Made by a program: the position numbers and the translations under genes
Shown here: positions 23,761 to 31,174 of the stretch, piece by piece
Position numbering within the stretch: the first letter of the stretch is position 1
Layout of the letters: the number at the start of each line of letters is the position of its first letter
The notes under the pieces: model-generated
Databases searched by the model: none
Told to the model about the DNA's origin: nothing
What the model saw: the letters and a program-made list of their open reading frames with translations, nothing else
From: Acidobacteriota bacterium
GTDB lineage: Bacteria; Acidobacteriota; Terriglobia; Terriglobales; Acidobacteriaceae
DNA: 40,915 nt
Assembly: GCA_021791875.1 (NCBI GenBank)
Contig: JAJYVU010000029.1
Coordinates: 1-40,915, forward strand
Direction: 5' to 3'

Positions 23761-25947
23761 CTACCAGGCTTTCCAGCTCATTTCCTTGCGGAGAGCGCAG
23801 CTCGACGGCGGAGGACGGAGGGCATTGCGCGTGCGAGTGACGTGGAAGCGCTGCAGGTTCATGTAGCGCACACGCAACCCGTCGATGGTGGCCGGCATTT
23901 GGCCCGGGACCTGTCCCAACTCGACCAGTACGAGCAAGGCGGGTTCGGTCGGCCGGTCGAGGCTTTCAGCGACTCCCACTCCGAGGATGGCGGGATCGTG
24001 CATGAGCTCTGAAGTGTGCCTTTCGGCGACCTGCTCGGCGCGCTGGATAGCCGCAGCGGGCAGGTTGATACCGGAGGAGGCTGCGGGACGCAAAGGCGCG
24101 GCTCCAGCGGAGATGGCTGCCGCAGTGGTGGGAATGACCTGTGTGCGAAGACCATCGATGGTGGCCGGGACGGGCAGGTCCACGTGATCTGGCTCGACGT
24201 AGAGGATGAGTGCAGCATGCCCCGGATTGTCGAGGCTGGCGCCGGCGGCGACGCCCAGGATGGCCCTGGGAGGAGCAGAATCGAGCAGCCGCCGATATTC
24301 CGCTGAGGCTTCCGCGGCGGCCACGCGCTGCCTCCACATCTCGGGAATGGTGCGTGCCGCGTGGCTGCCGGGAAGATCGTAGTCGATGCAGGTAACCGGG
24401 TGCGGCGTTTTGGTGCCGACAAGTTTCAGAGGGCTCCCGAGAGCGGTGCCGAGCTCGTTCAGTACGTCGCCGATGGGATTGACAAGGCTGAGGGCTTCGC
24501 CGTTTCCGTTGGTGCCGCCGGCGAAATAGAGCCCAATGGCTTTTGCGTTGCGCGCGTCGAGGACCAGCGCGCCGGAGTCTCCGCTGTCAGTAAAGTGCGT
24601 GCCTTCAATGGCGATCTGGTGGTGGAAGATTTTTGTGGCATAAGGCTGGGTTTCGGCGCAGTCCTTGTAGTAGTTGACCTTCACGGTGAGGTCGATGGCG
24701 CCGATGTGAGAGCAGGTGAGTCCCGTGGTGCGTCCGCTTTTGACGACCGGCATGTTGAGGTTGCCTGGCTTGAGTTTTTCGCCAGTGCCGGCTACGGGCG
24801 GAGCAACGCTGAGAGTGCCTCGTTCAAGTTTGCCGAGTTCCAGGATGGCTCCGTTGGGGTTGACAGCGCCGGGGTTGACGGAAGCTAACGCAGCATCGAC
24901 ATTCGTGTGCAGCGAAGCGATAGGCACGTAGGTCTTGAGCGATCCAATCGGATGGACGGTTGATGCCGGATCAGAGAGGGGTCTACAAGCGCCATCCATG
25001 AGGCCCGGTTGGATGATGGTGTCGCCCGGCTTCGCCTGGTCGGATTCAGCCAGCACATGGTTGTTGCTGAGGATGTATCGATTCCCAGCGGCGTCCTGGA
25101 CCAAGGCGCCGAGCGTGCCGCCGCAGCAGTCTGCGATGTAGGACTGGCCGGTTGGGGTGGTGTAGGTGTCGTAGTCATTGTTGTTGCCGCCGGAGATTCC
25201 GAGGGGTGCATTTTCATTCTGGATGGCCTGATTGGGGGTTGGCGTGCTGGTAAGCCCGTAGTCGTTGAGCAGGATTTCGCTGGAGGCGATGGTCTGCGTG
25301 CCATTGGCAGCGGCGACAAGGTAGACGACGTTACCGGGCGGCAATGCTTGTGGAGCGGTGTAGGTGACGGAGCAGGTGGTGTATTGCTGGTCGAAGTGCT
25401 GGCAGGACTCGTCGTACAGAGAACCGAGTCCGTTGCTGGAGCCGGTTCCTGTGGCGTTTGAGGAGAGCGACCAGGTGACGCTACCGTCTCCGACTTCGCT
25501 GATTTGAGCGCGTGCGTTGAGGGATTTGCCGAGTGCCAGCGTCGCCACTTCGGGCAGCAGCGGCTGAACAAACCCCGGGTGCACCTGGAGGGTAAGTGTG
25601 GTGTGGTCGGCCGGGTGGTTCACGAGTTCAGCACCAATGCGCACCGTGACGACATCTTTTGAGAGTGCGTTGGGAGGGGTGTAAACCCCGGTGGCATCGA
25701 TACGTCCCTGGCCGAGGGATACCGCGTTGTTGCCATCTTCCACAGACCATTGGACAGGGGCGGCTTCGCCGTTGGGAAAGAGGGAGAAGAGCGAAACCTG
25801 GCCATTTGTGTTTACGTCAGAGGCGGATGCGCTTACGACAAAGCTGGCGGTCTGATTGTGCGCTGTGTAATTGAAGCCTCCGCAGCCGGCGAGGGCCAGC
25901 AGGCAAGCTGTGAGTGGAAGAAGGCGCCGAAATGGGCAGAAATTCAT
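23761..25947 (-). CDS. Lipoprotein with Ig-like region, trypsin-like domain and duplicated C-terminal module
   Basis: This 728-residue exported protein starts at ATG 25947, which gives a lipoprotein signal with lipobox LAGC (Cys22). A longer open frame to 26481 overlaps the ABC permease gene in another frame and is rejected. About residues 35-125 and 130-215 look like Ig-like repeats (VQWSVEDGN, then VTWSLSSNATGTG). A chymotrypsin-fold domain follows with His297 (LSNNHVLAE), Asp351 (TNVDAALAS) and Ser458 (DSGDSGALVLD), a full catalytic triad. Then a module of about 46 residues appears twice, at about 561-606 and 652-697, both reading AILGV...SLD...PATIDGLR. It lies 41 bases after the ABC permease gene and may be co-transcribed. 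The substrate and family name are unknown. Confidence 0.85.
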   Translation of the reverse strand: MNFCPFRRLLPLTACLLALAGCGGFNYTAHNQTASFVVSASASDVNTNGQVSLFSLFPNGEAAPVQWSVEDGNNAVSLGQGRIDATGVYTPPNALSKDVVTVRIGAELVNHPADHTTLTLQVHPGFVQPLLPEVATLALGKSLNARAQISEVGDGSVTWSLSSNATGTGSSNGLGSLYDESCQHFDQQYTTCSVTYTAPQALPPGNVVYLVAAANGTQTIASSEILLNDYGLTSTPTPNQAIQNENAPLGISGGNNNDYDTYTTPTGQSYIADCCGGTLGALVQDAAGNRYILSNNHVLAESDQAKPGDTIIQPGLMDGACRPLSDPASTVHPIGSLKTYVPIASLHTNVDAALASVNPGAVNPNGAILELGKLERGTLSVAPPVAGTGEKLKPGNLNMPVVKSGRTTGLTCSHIGAIDLTVKVNYYKDCAETQPYATKIFHHQIAIEGTHFTDSGDSGALVLDARNAKAIGLYFAGGTNGNGEALSLVNPIGDVLNELGTALGSPLKLVGTKTPHPVTCIDYDLPGSHAARTIPEMWRQRVAAAEASAEYRRLLDSAPPRAILGVAAGASLDNPGHAALILYVEPDHVDLPVPATIDGLRTQVIPTTAAAISAGAAPLRPAASSGINLPAAAIQRAEQVAERHTSELMHDPAILGVGVAESLDRPTEPALLVLVELGQVPGQMPATIDGLRVRYMNLQRFHVTRTRNALRPPPSSCALRKEMSWKAW

Positions 25948-25988
25948 CGCAATTCTATTTTCCCGAAATTCGTTGCGGCTTGCGGTGC

Positions 25989-26792
25989 TCAGCCGATCAC
26001 CTGCCGGAGAAAACCGCGAATGCCCCAGTAACTGAGCGCGATGAGAGAGAGCAGCAAAGCAGAGATGATGGCGAAGTAATTCATGTGTGGGACTCCCGGA
26101 GTGAGTACAGCGCGGAGTCCCTCGCTCATGTAGACGATTGGATTGAAGAGTACCGCAATTTGCAGCCATCGTACCTTTGCCAAAAGGGCCCACGGATAAT
26201 AGACGCACCCAAGGAAGGTAATCGGAACCACGACGATTGAAAAAATCAGGCCGATTTGTTGCGGTTTTACATTGGCTCCTATGGTGAGGCCTATGGCGCC
26301 GGAGACGAGACTGGCGAGGAGCAGTATCAAGCTCAGCATGAACCAGTTGGCAACGTGAACTTTCACCGGAGTTGCAGGAATCAGGTAGGCCAGCGGAATG
26401 ATCAGCAATGCTGCCAGAATACTCTGGATGGCGCTGAAGCAGACTTTCTCGATGGCGACGGCGCTGACCGGCAAGGGACACATGACGCGATCGTCGATTT
26501 CGCGGGTGACGCCGAACTCCTGCGAAAGCGGCAGTGCAACACCGGCAATGCCGCTGAACATGATGGCGACGGCCATCAGTCCCGGCAGCAGCACGGTCGC
26601 GAAGTTCGCTCCGCCGAGTTCGCTGGATTGACCGATTTTGGGCAACAGGTAGGTGAAAACAAAAAAGAAGAGCATGGGCTGCATGACAACCCGGATGGCG
26701 AATGCGCCGAGTTCGCGACTCAGGACGCGCAGGTCGCGGCGCACGAGTCCGAAGAAGGCGGAAATGAAGGATATGCGCCGTACTCTACTCAC
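25989..26792 (-). CDS. ABC-2 type transporter permease
   Basis: This 267-residue integral membrane subunit of an exporter has six predicted helices, typical of ABC-2/DrrB permeases. They lie between LGAFAIRVVMQPMLFFFVFT and ALSYWGIRGFLRQVIG, and the family-typical GVTREIDDRVMCPLPVSAVA loop follows the second helix region. GTG 26792 is preferred: it overlaps the end of the ATPase gene by eight bases with an AGGAAGGGA site just upstream, whereas the longer frame to 26867 runs inside that gene. It forms the membrane half of the exporter with the ATPase upstream. The substrate is unknown. Confidence 0.9.
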   Translation of the reverse strand: MSRVRRISFISAFFGLVRRDLRVLSRELGAFAIRVVMQPMLFFFVFTYLLPKIGQSSELGGANFATVLLPGLMAVAIMFSGIAGVALPLSQEFGVTREIDDRVMCPLPVSAVAIEKVCFSAIQSILAALLIIPLAYLIPATPVKVHVANWFMLSLILLLASLVSGAIGLTIGANVKPQQIGLIFSIVVVPITFLGCVYYPWALLAKVRWLQIAVLFNPIVYMSEGLRAVLTPGVPHMNYFAIISALLLSLIALSYWGIRGFLRQVIG

Positions 26793-27756
26793 GGAGATCC
26801 CTTCCTGTGAGGTGAATGAAGACGGTTTCCAGCGAGGGCTCGTGAATGGCGATATCGCGCACGCCAAAGGGCTGCGCCATCTGTACGATCAGGGGCAACT
26901 GCTCGCCGCCTGCAGGGCCTGCCTGAGTTGTGGCGCTCTGCATGAAAAGACGGAGGCCATCGGGTGTGGCTTCGACGGTATTCACTCCGGGCAGGCTCCC
27001 GAGGGGCTGTGAGATCGACTTTGCCGCGGCCTCATGTTGTAACAGTTTCAGTTCCAGAATGCGATCGGCGCCGAGATTGCGCTTGAGAAGTTTGGGTTGG
27101 TCCAGCGCGAGCAGCTTTCCGTGGTCAATGATGGCAATGCGTTCACAGAGTTCGTCGGCTTCTTCCATGTAGTGGGTGGTAAGGACCACGGTGATGCCTT
27201 CCTGGCGAAGACCGCGGACCGCGTCCCACATGGCAATGCGGCTTTGCGGATCGAGGCCGGCGCTTGGTTCGTCGAGAAAGAGCACGGCTGGACGGTGCGC
27301 AATGGCGCGTGCAATCTGAATGCGCTGCTGCAGGCCCCCTGAGAGCTGCATGGGGAAGGCCTTGCGGCGCTCGAAGAGCAGAAACTGCTTGAGCAAAGCC
27401 TCAGAGCGCTCGCGCGCCTGGCGGGCGGAAAAGCCAAAGTAAAGGCAATGGTAATAGAGATTTTCGTAGATGGTGAGAGAGCGGTCGAGCGTGTTGTACT
27501 GGGGCACAACGCCGATGCTTCGGCGCGCTTGCGCAGGGTGCTTGACGACGTCGATACCAGCGATCCTCACTTGGCCGCTGGTGGGCAGGATGCGGGTGGT
27601 GCAGATGCCGATGGTGGTTGTCTTGCCGGCGCCATTGGGGCCGAGCAGGCCGAAGAGTTCCCCTTCCCTGACCTCGAGATCGATGCCGTCGACGGCCGTG
27701 ACGCGCTGCTGCCTATCCTCATAGATCTTGGTCAGCGCTGCGATCGAGACGATCAA
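26785..27756 (-). CDS. ABC transporter ATP-binding protein (DrrA/NatA-like)
   Basis: This 323-residue ATPase subunit has Walker A GPNGAGKT at 39-46, the Q-loop in VVPQYNTLDRS, signature LSGGLQQRIQIARA near 144, Walker B LFLDEPSAGLD near 168, and the H-loop in VLTTHYMEEADE. The C-terminal extension of about 90 residues is typical of DrrA-type exporters. The only start in frame is TTG 27756, with GAGGA about ten bases upstream. The permease gene overlaps its 3' end by eight bases, so the two are coupled. The exported compound is not evident; close relatives carry antibiotics, polysaccharide or lipids. Confidence 0.92.
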   Translation of the reverse strand: MIVSIAALTKIYEDRQQRVTAVDGIDLEVREGELFGLLGPNGAGKTTTIGICTTRILPTSGQVRIAGIDVVKHPAQARRSIGVVPQYNTLDRSLTIYENLYYHCLYFGFSARQARERSEALLKQFLLFERRKAFPMQLSGGLQQRIQIARAIAHRPAVLFLDEPSAGLDPQSRIAMWDAVRGLRQEGITVVLTTHYMEEADELCERIAIIDHGKLLALDQPKLLKRNLGADRILELKLLQHEAAAKSISQPLGSLPGVNTVEATPDGLRLFMQSATTQAGPAGGEQLPLIVQMAQPFGVRDIAIHEPSLETVFIHLTGRDLRE

Positions 27757-27800
27757 ATTGGAGAAATCCTCGCGGTTGAGCGAAAGAAAAATTCCTCCAC

Positions 27801-27806
27801 ATTATA
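27801..27806 (-). promoter_or_regulatory. Candidate -10 hexamer for the ABC exporter genes
   Basis: On the minus strand a perfect TATAAT lies about 45 bases upstream of the TTG start of the ATPase gene, in the 111-bp gap before the neighbouring oxidoreductase stop. No good -35 stands at 16-18 bases, so the call is tentative. Confidence 0.25.
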
Positions 27807-27867
27807 AGAGCATTGCGAGGGCGCGCAGAGAGGCTTGGGGCGATTCGCTGGGTGATAACGAAATCAT

Positions 27868-28884
27868 TCAGGCAGCGCCGACGCGCACGACAATTTTTCC
27901 GAAATGGCCGCCTGACTGCATGCGGAGAAGCGCAGCGGGGAGGTCCTTGAATGCGTAGATTTCGTCGATGACGGGCTGAATGCGGTTCTGTTCGAGGGCC
28001 CGGTTCATCTCCTCAAACTGGGTTCGTGAACCAACGTAGATGCCCTGCACACGTACCTGTTTGTGCAGAATGAGGGGAATCTGAAGCGGCTCGGAGGACT
28101 GGCTGAGCACGCCGATCTGGGCGACGGAGCCGCCCATCTTTACGGCCGAAAGAGATTGAGCAAAGGTACCTGCGCCTCCGACTTCGACGATGACGTCTGC
28201 CCCCTGGCCGCGGGTCTGATCCAGGACCCACTTTGCCCACTCGGGCTGCGTGCGGTAGTTGAGGCCGGCATCGAGGCCGAGCGCACGTGCACGATCAAGC
28301 TTGGCATCGCTGCTGGAGGTGCCCAGAACCCGTGCTCCCATGGCCTTGGCAAACTGCAACGCAAAGATGGAGACCCCGCCAGTGCCCTGAATCAGCACGG
28401 TCTCTCCAGCCGTGAGATGGCCGGCATGGACGAGAGCGTTCCAAGCTGTCAGCGCGGCGCATGGAAGCGTCGCGGCTTCTTCCATCGTGAGATAGTCGGG
28501 AATTCTGATGACGCCGTGTTCGCTGAGGATGACTTCCTCGGCGAGCATGCCGTCGATGTCTCCGCCGAGTGCGCCACGGACCTTCTCCGGCGTGGCGCGG
28601 CCGTCGATCCAGTTCTGCATGAAGATGCCGCAGACGCGATCACCGGGTCTGACGCGGGTGACTCCGTCGCCGATAGCTTTCACAACCCCTGCGCCGTCAG
28701 AGGCGGGGATGCGCGGGAGATGCATTTTGGGGTTGTACCGGCCGAGAACGACGAGCAGGTCACGATAGTTCAGGGAAACGGCTTCGACCTGGATCAATAC
28801 CTGACCGGGCCTGAGTTCCGGGGTGTCCTGCTGCATCTGTTCCAGCGAGTTAATACCGAAGGCGGGCAGGCTCCATGCGATCAT
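27868..28884 (-). CDS. MDR-family NAD(P)-dependent alcohol dehydrogenase/quinone-reductase-like protein
   Basis: This 338-residue medium-chain dehydrogenase/reductase has an N-terminal GroES-like domain (SLNYRDLLVVLGRYNP; PASDGAGVVKAIGDGVTRV) and a Rossmann domain with LIQGTGGVSIFALQFAKAMG. The usual zinc-ligand GHE motif of classical alcohol dehydrogenases is replaced by SDGAG. No four-Cys structural-zinc loop is seen, so it is probably zinc-independent. The IYVGSRTQFEEMNRAL segment is typical of its subfamily, which is widespread but not assigned a specific substrate. ATG 28884 has CAGGAGA upstream. It stands alone on its transcript, divergent from the 74-residue protein. Confidence 0.9.
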   Translation of the reverse strand: MIAWSLPAFGINSLEQMQQDTPELRPGQVLIQVEAVSLNYRDLLVVLGRYNPKMHLPRIPASDGAGVVKAIGDGVTRVRPGDRVCGIFMQNWIDGRATPEKVRGALGGDIDGMLAEEVILSEHGVIRIPDYLTMEEAATLPCAALTAWNALVHAGHLTAGETVLIQGTGGVSIFALQFAKAMGARVLGTSSSDAKLDRARALGLDAGLNYRTQPEWAKWVLDQTRGQGADVIVEVGGAGTFAQSLSAVKMGGSVAQIGVLSQSSEPLQIPLILHKQVRVQGIYVGSRTQFEEMNRALEQNRIQPVIDEIYAFKDLPAALLRMQSGGHFGKIVVRVGAA

Positions 28885-28939
28885 TCTGAATTCTCCTGAC
28901 GTTTAAGATGCCGGGCTCCAGCGGAGTAGCATAAAAGGT

Positions 28940-29164
28940 ATGGCACGTGGTTGGGAAAGCAAATCGGTAGAGGACCAGATGGCTGAGCGGCAGGAAACCG
29001 CGCCGGCTGGAGGCAGCAAGGACAATGGGCGCGAGCGTAGACGTCGCGAACTGGAGCTGCAGCGGGAGCATATTCTGAACCAGCGCACTTCGAATCCTCT
29101 ACGGAGAGCCGCGCTGGCGGAGGCGCTGGAACAGATTGAGGCAAGCCTCCGCGAACTGGGCTGA
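28940..29164 (+). CDS. Small conserved-looking protein (74 aa), function unknown
   Basis: The ATG at 28940 is preceded by AAAAGGT, and the protein begins MARGWESKSVEDQ. The centre is strongly basic (RERRRRELELQREHILNQR) and the C-terminal half is a predicted amphipathic helix (LRRAALAEALEQIEASLREL). There is no membrane segment or signal. It lies in a small island between two minus-strand genes. The well-formed start, helical design and lack of stops suggest a real gene. The charge pattern could suit nucleic-acid or protein binding, but no function can be assigned. Confidence 0.7.
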   Translation: MARGWESKSVEDQMAERQETAPAGGSKDNGRERRRRELELQREHILNQRTSNPLRRAALAEALEQIEASLRELG

Positions 29165-29188
29165 TTCTGCCGGGTTTTGAGCGACGGG

Positions 29189-29959
29189 CTATTTTCTGTT
29201 GAAGAGCAGGGAATTGGCCTGATCCACGGAGGTCATGAGCACGTGCGCGATGTTGACGTGCGCGGGGCGTGAGACGGCCCAGACGATGGCTTCGGCGACG
29301 TCCTTGGCCTGCAGCGGCGTGAGTCCCCGGTACACTTTGGCGGCGCGTTCCTTGTCGCCGTGGAAGCGCACTTCACTGAATTCGGTTTCCACCATGCCGG
29401 GATCGATGCTGGTGACGCGAACGGGCGTGCCGAGCAGGTCGATGCGAAGTCCGTCGTTGATGGACTTGAGACCGGCCTTGGTCGCGCAGTAGACGGCGCC
29501 GCCGGGATAGGTTACTTCTCCAGCCGTGGAGCCGAGATTGACGATGTGGCCGCGGCCGCGGGCGACCATCCCGGGCACAATGGAGCGGGTTACATACAAC
29601 AAGCCCTTGAGATTGGTGTCGATCATCTCTTCCCAATCCTGGAGCTTGCCCTCATGGACCTTTTCGAGTCCGCGGCTCAGTCCGGCGTTGTTGACGAGCA
29701 CATCGATGGTGCTCCAGTTCTCAGGAAGGTTGGCAATGGTGGTTCCGACTGCTCCGGAATGGCGCACGTCGAGGGAGATGGAATGAACATCGGGCGCGCC
29801 AGCCTCGCGCAGTTTTGGCTCCATCTGACGCAGTCTTTCGACGCGGCGAGCCGCCAACAGAAGGCGCGCGCCTTCGGCGGCGAATGCGAAAGCACAGGCC
29901 TCACCAATTCCCGCGCTGGCGCCTGTAATGAATACAACTGAGTCGTTCAATCTGGTCAT
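29189..29959 (-). CDS. SDR-family NADP-dependent oxidoreductase (YdfG-like)
   Basis: This 256-residue classical short-chain dehydrogenase has a TGASAGIG cofactor motif at 12-19 and NNAG at 90-93. The catalytic Ser144 (LGSTAG), Tyr157 and Lys161 (YCATK) are in place. The Arg pair following the first strands (AARRVERL) suggests NADP preference. The DPGMVETEFSEVRFHGD segment resembles YdfG-type 3-hydroxy-acid/serine dehydrogenases, a likely but unproven activity. It starts 23 bases downstream of the dehydrogenase gene on the same strand, so the two probably form an operon. Confidence 0.9.
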   Translation of the reverse strand: MTRLNDSVVFITGASAGIGEACAFAFAAEGARLLLAARRVERLRQMEPKLREAGAPDVHSISLDVRHSGAVGTTIANLPENWSTIDVLVNNAGLSRGLEKVHEGKLQDWEEMIDTNLKGLLYVTRSIVPGMVARGRGHIVNLGSTAGEVTYPGGAVYCATKAGLKSINDGLRIDLLGTPVRVTSIDPGMVETEFSEVRFHGDKERAAKVYRGLTPLQAKDVAEAIVWAVSRPAHVNIAHVLMTSVDQANSLLFNRK

Positions 29960-29982
29960 GGTTTGGTTCCTGGCGCAGTTTT

Positions 29983-30873
29983 TCAGCGCTTCTGGTGAGC
30001 AAGTTGGCGGGCCAAGCGGTAGTACCCACCAGCCCAGTCCTCATCCTGCATTCCTTCTTTTGTGGCGCGGAGCAAATGCTGGTGAAACATCTCCCCGAGC
30101 GGCGTAGGTGCCCGGGATTCACGGGCGGCTTCCAGAAACAGCCTGGCATCCTTTTCGCCGAGTGATACGGTGCCACCAGGCTTGACCGGCGGTTCGAGCA
30201 TGAGCTTGCCATAGAGCTCATAGAAGGGTGATTGAAAGAGCCCCTGATTGATGACCTGAAGATAGACGGCCGGATCGATGCCTTCAGATTCAGCGAAGAT
30301 GAAGCCCTCGGTGAGGGATGCAATCATGGCGGTGATCATGAAGTTGCCGCCAATCTTCATGGCGTGGGCGGCCCAAGGCTGAGCACCGACTTCAGTGAGT
30401 CCGCGACTGTAGCGTTCGATGAGGGGGCGAACTTTTGACAGAGAAGCTTCGTCGCCGGCAATGGCGCTCCAGAGCCGGGCCTGCGCGGCGACGTGCGGCC
30501 TGCCGAAGACCGGTGCGCCGACAAATGGCTTACCTGCGGCCTCGTGAGCGGAGGTGAGGCGTTTGGAGGAGGCGACGCTGATGGTGCTGAGGCAGACGTG
30601 GATGGCGCCCGGCTGCATGGCTGCTATCGCACCGCTTTCGGCATCACTGCCAAGGAAGACCTCTTCAACGGCAGCATCATTCAGGAGGGTGCTGAAGACA
30701 ACGTCGGCATCCTTGACGGCTTCGGCGGGGCTGGCCGCGACCTGCACGCCCGTGTCGCGAAGGGAATCCGCGGCCTTGGCGGTGCGATTCCATACAGTGA
30801 CAGCATGGCCCTGAGCGAGATGCGGCACGATGGCCAGACCCATCTTGCCCAGCCCTAAAAATGCAATACGCAT
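29983..30873 (-). CDS. 3-hydroxyisobutyrate dehydrogenase-family NAD(P)-dependent oxidoreductase
   Basis: This 296-residue beta-hydroxy-acid dehydrogenase has the N-terminal Rossmann GLGKMG at 7-12 and NRT after the second strand. CLSTISVASSKRL matches the substrate-loop position and APVFGRPHVA the following GxP segment. The catalytic Lys lies in AMKIGGNFMI near residue 172. Typical substrates of the family are 3-hydroxyisobutyrate, tartronate semialdehyde or succinic semialdehyde; sequence alone does not choose. ATG 30873 has AAGGAGAG at five bases. It leads a two-gene unit with the SDR. Confidence 0.88.
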   Translation of the reverse strand: MRIAFLGLGKMGLAIVPHLAQGHAVTVWNRTAKAADSLRDTGVQVAASPAEAVKDADVVFSTLLNDAAVEEVFLGSDAESGAIAAMQPGAIHVCLSTISVASSKRLTSAHEAAGKPFVGAPVFGRPHVAAQARLWSAIAGDEASLSKVRPLIERYSRGLTEVGAQPWAAHAMKIGGNFMITAMIASLTEGFIFAESEGIDPAVYLQVINQGLFQSPFYELYGKLMLEPPVKPGGTVSLGEKDARLFLEAARESRAPTPLGEMFHQHLLRATKEGMQDEDWAGGYYRLARQLAHQKR

Positions 30874-31174
30874 GATCTCTCCTTATGCAAAAGGCGTCCC
30901 AGCAGGCTCAGCAAAGGAGCCTGTGAGCGCGAAGGGCAGCAAAGTAACTGGAAAGTATAGAGTATTTTCGATACTACCCCTCTGTCCGTTCATCAGCCGT
31001 AAATTGCGACCTTGTCCCCGGGGAAAGATCGCATCAGGAACAATGGTCGGTTCAACGCCGGAAGTTGCGACGTTCGGCATGGTATCCCAGATGCTTCGCG
31101 ATTGCCGATTATTGTTCGCAGGCCCGGACGTCTCAGGTATGGGATGTCCGGGCCTGCCTGAACGGTTCAGCAGG
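30874..31174. other. 301-bp intergenic region with hairpin
   Basis: The region lies between the start of the dehydrogenase gene and the end of the OmpA-family gene, both minus strand. It holds the dehydrogenase leader, and a large hairpin near the OmpA end: GCAGGCCCGGACGTC (31118-31132) pairs with 31143-31157 with one wobble. No T-run follows on the minus strand, so its action as the OmpA-gene terminator is possible but not certain. Nothing coding is seen. Confidence 0.5.

Noticed and set aside
25948..26481. Open extension of the protease-lipoprotein frame upstream of ATG 25947
   Set aside because: It runs through the ABC permease gene in another frame, is rich in Arg/His/Ser without structure, and the lipoprotein signal begins at 25947.
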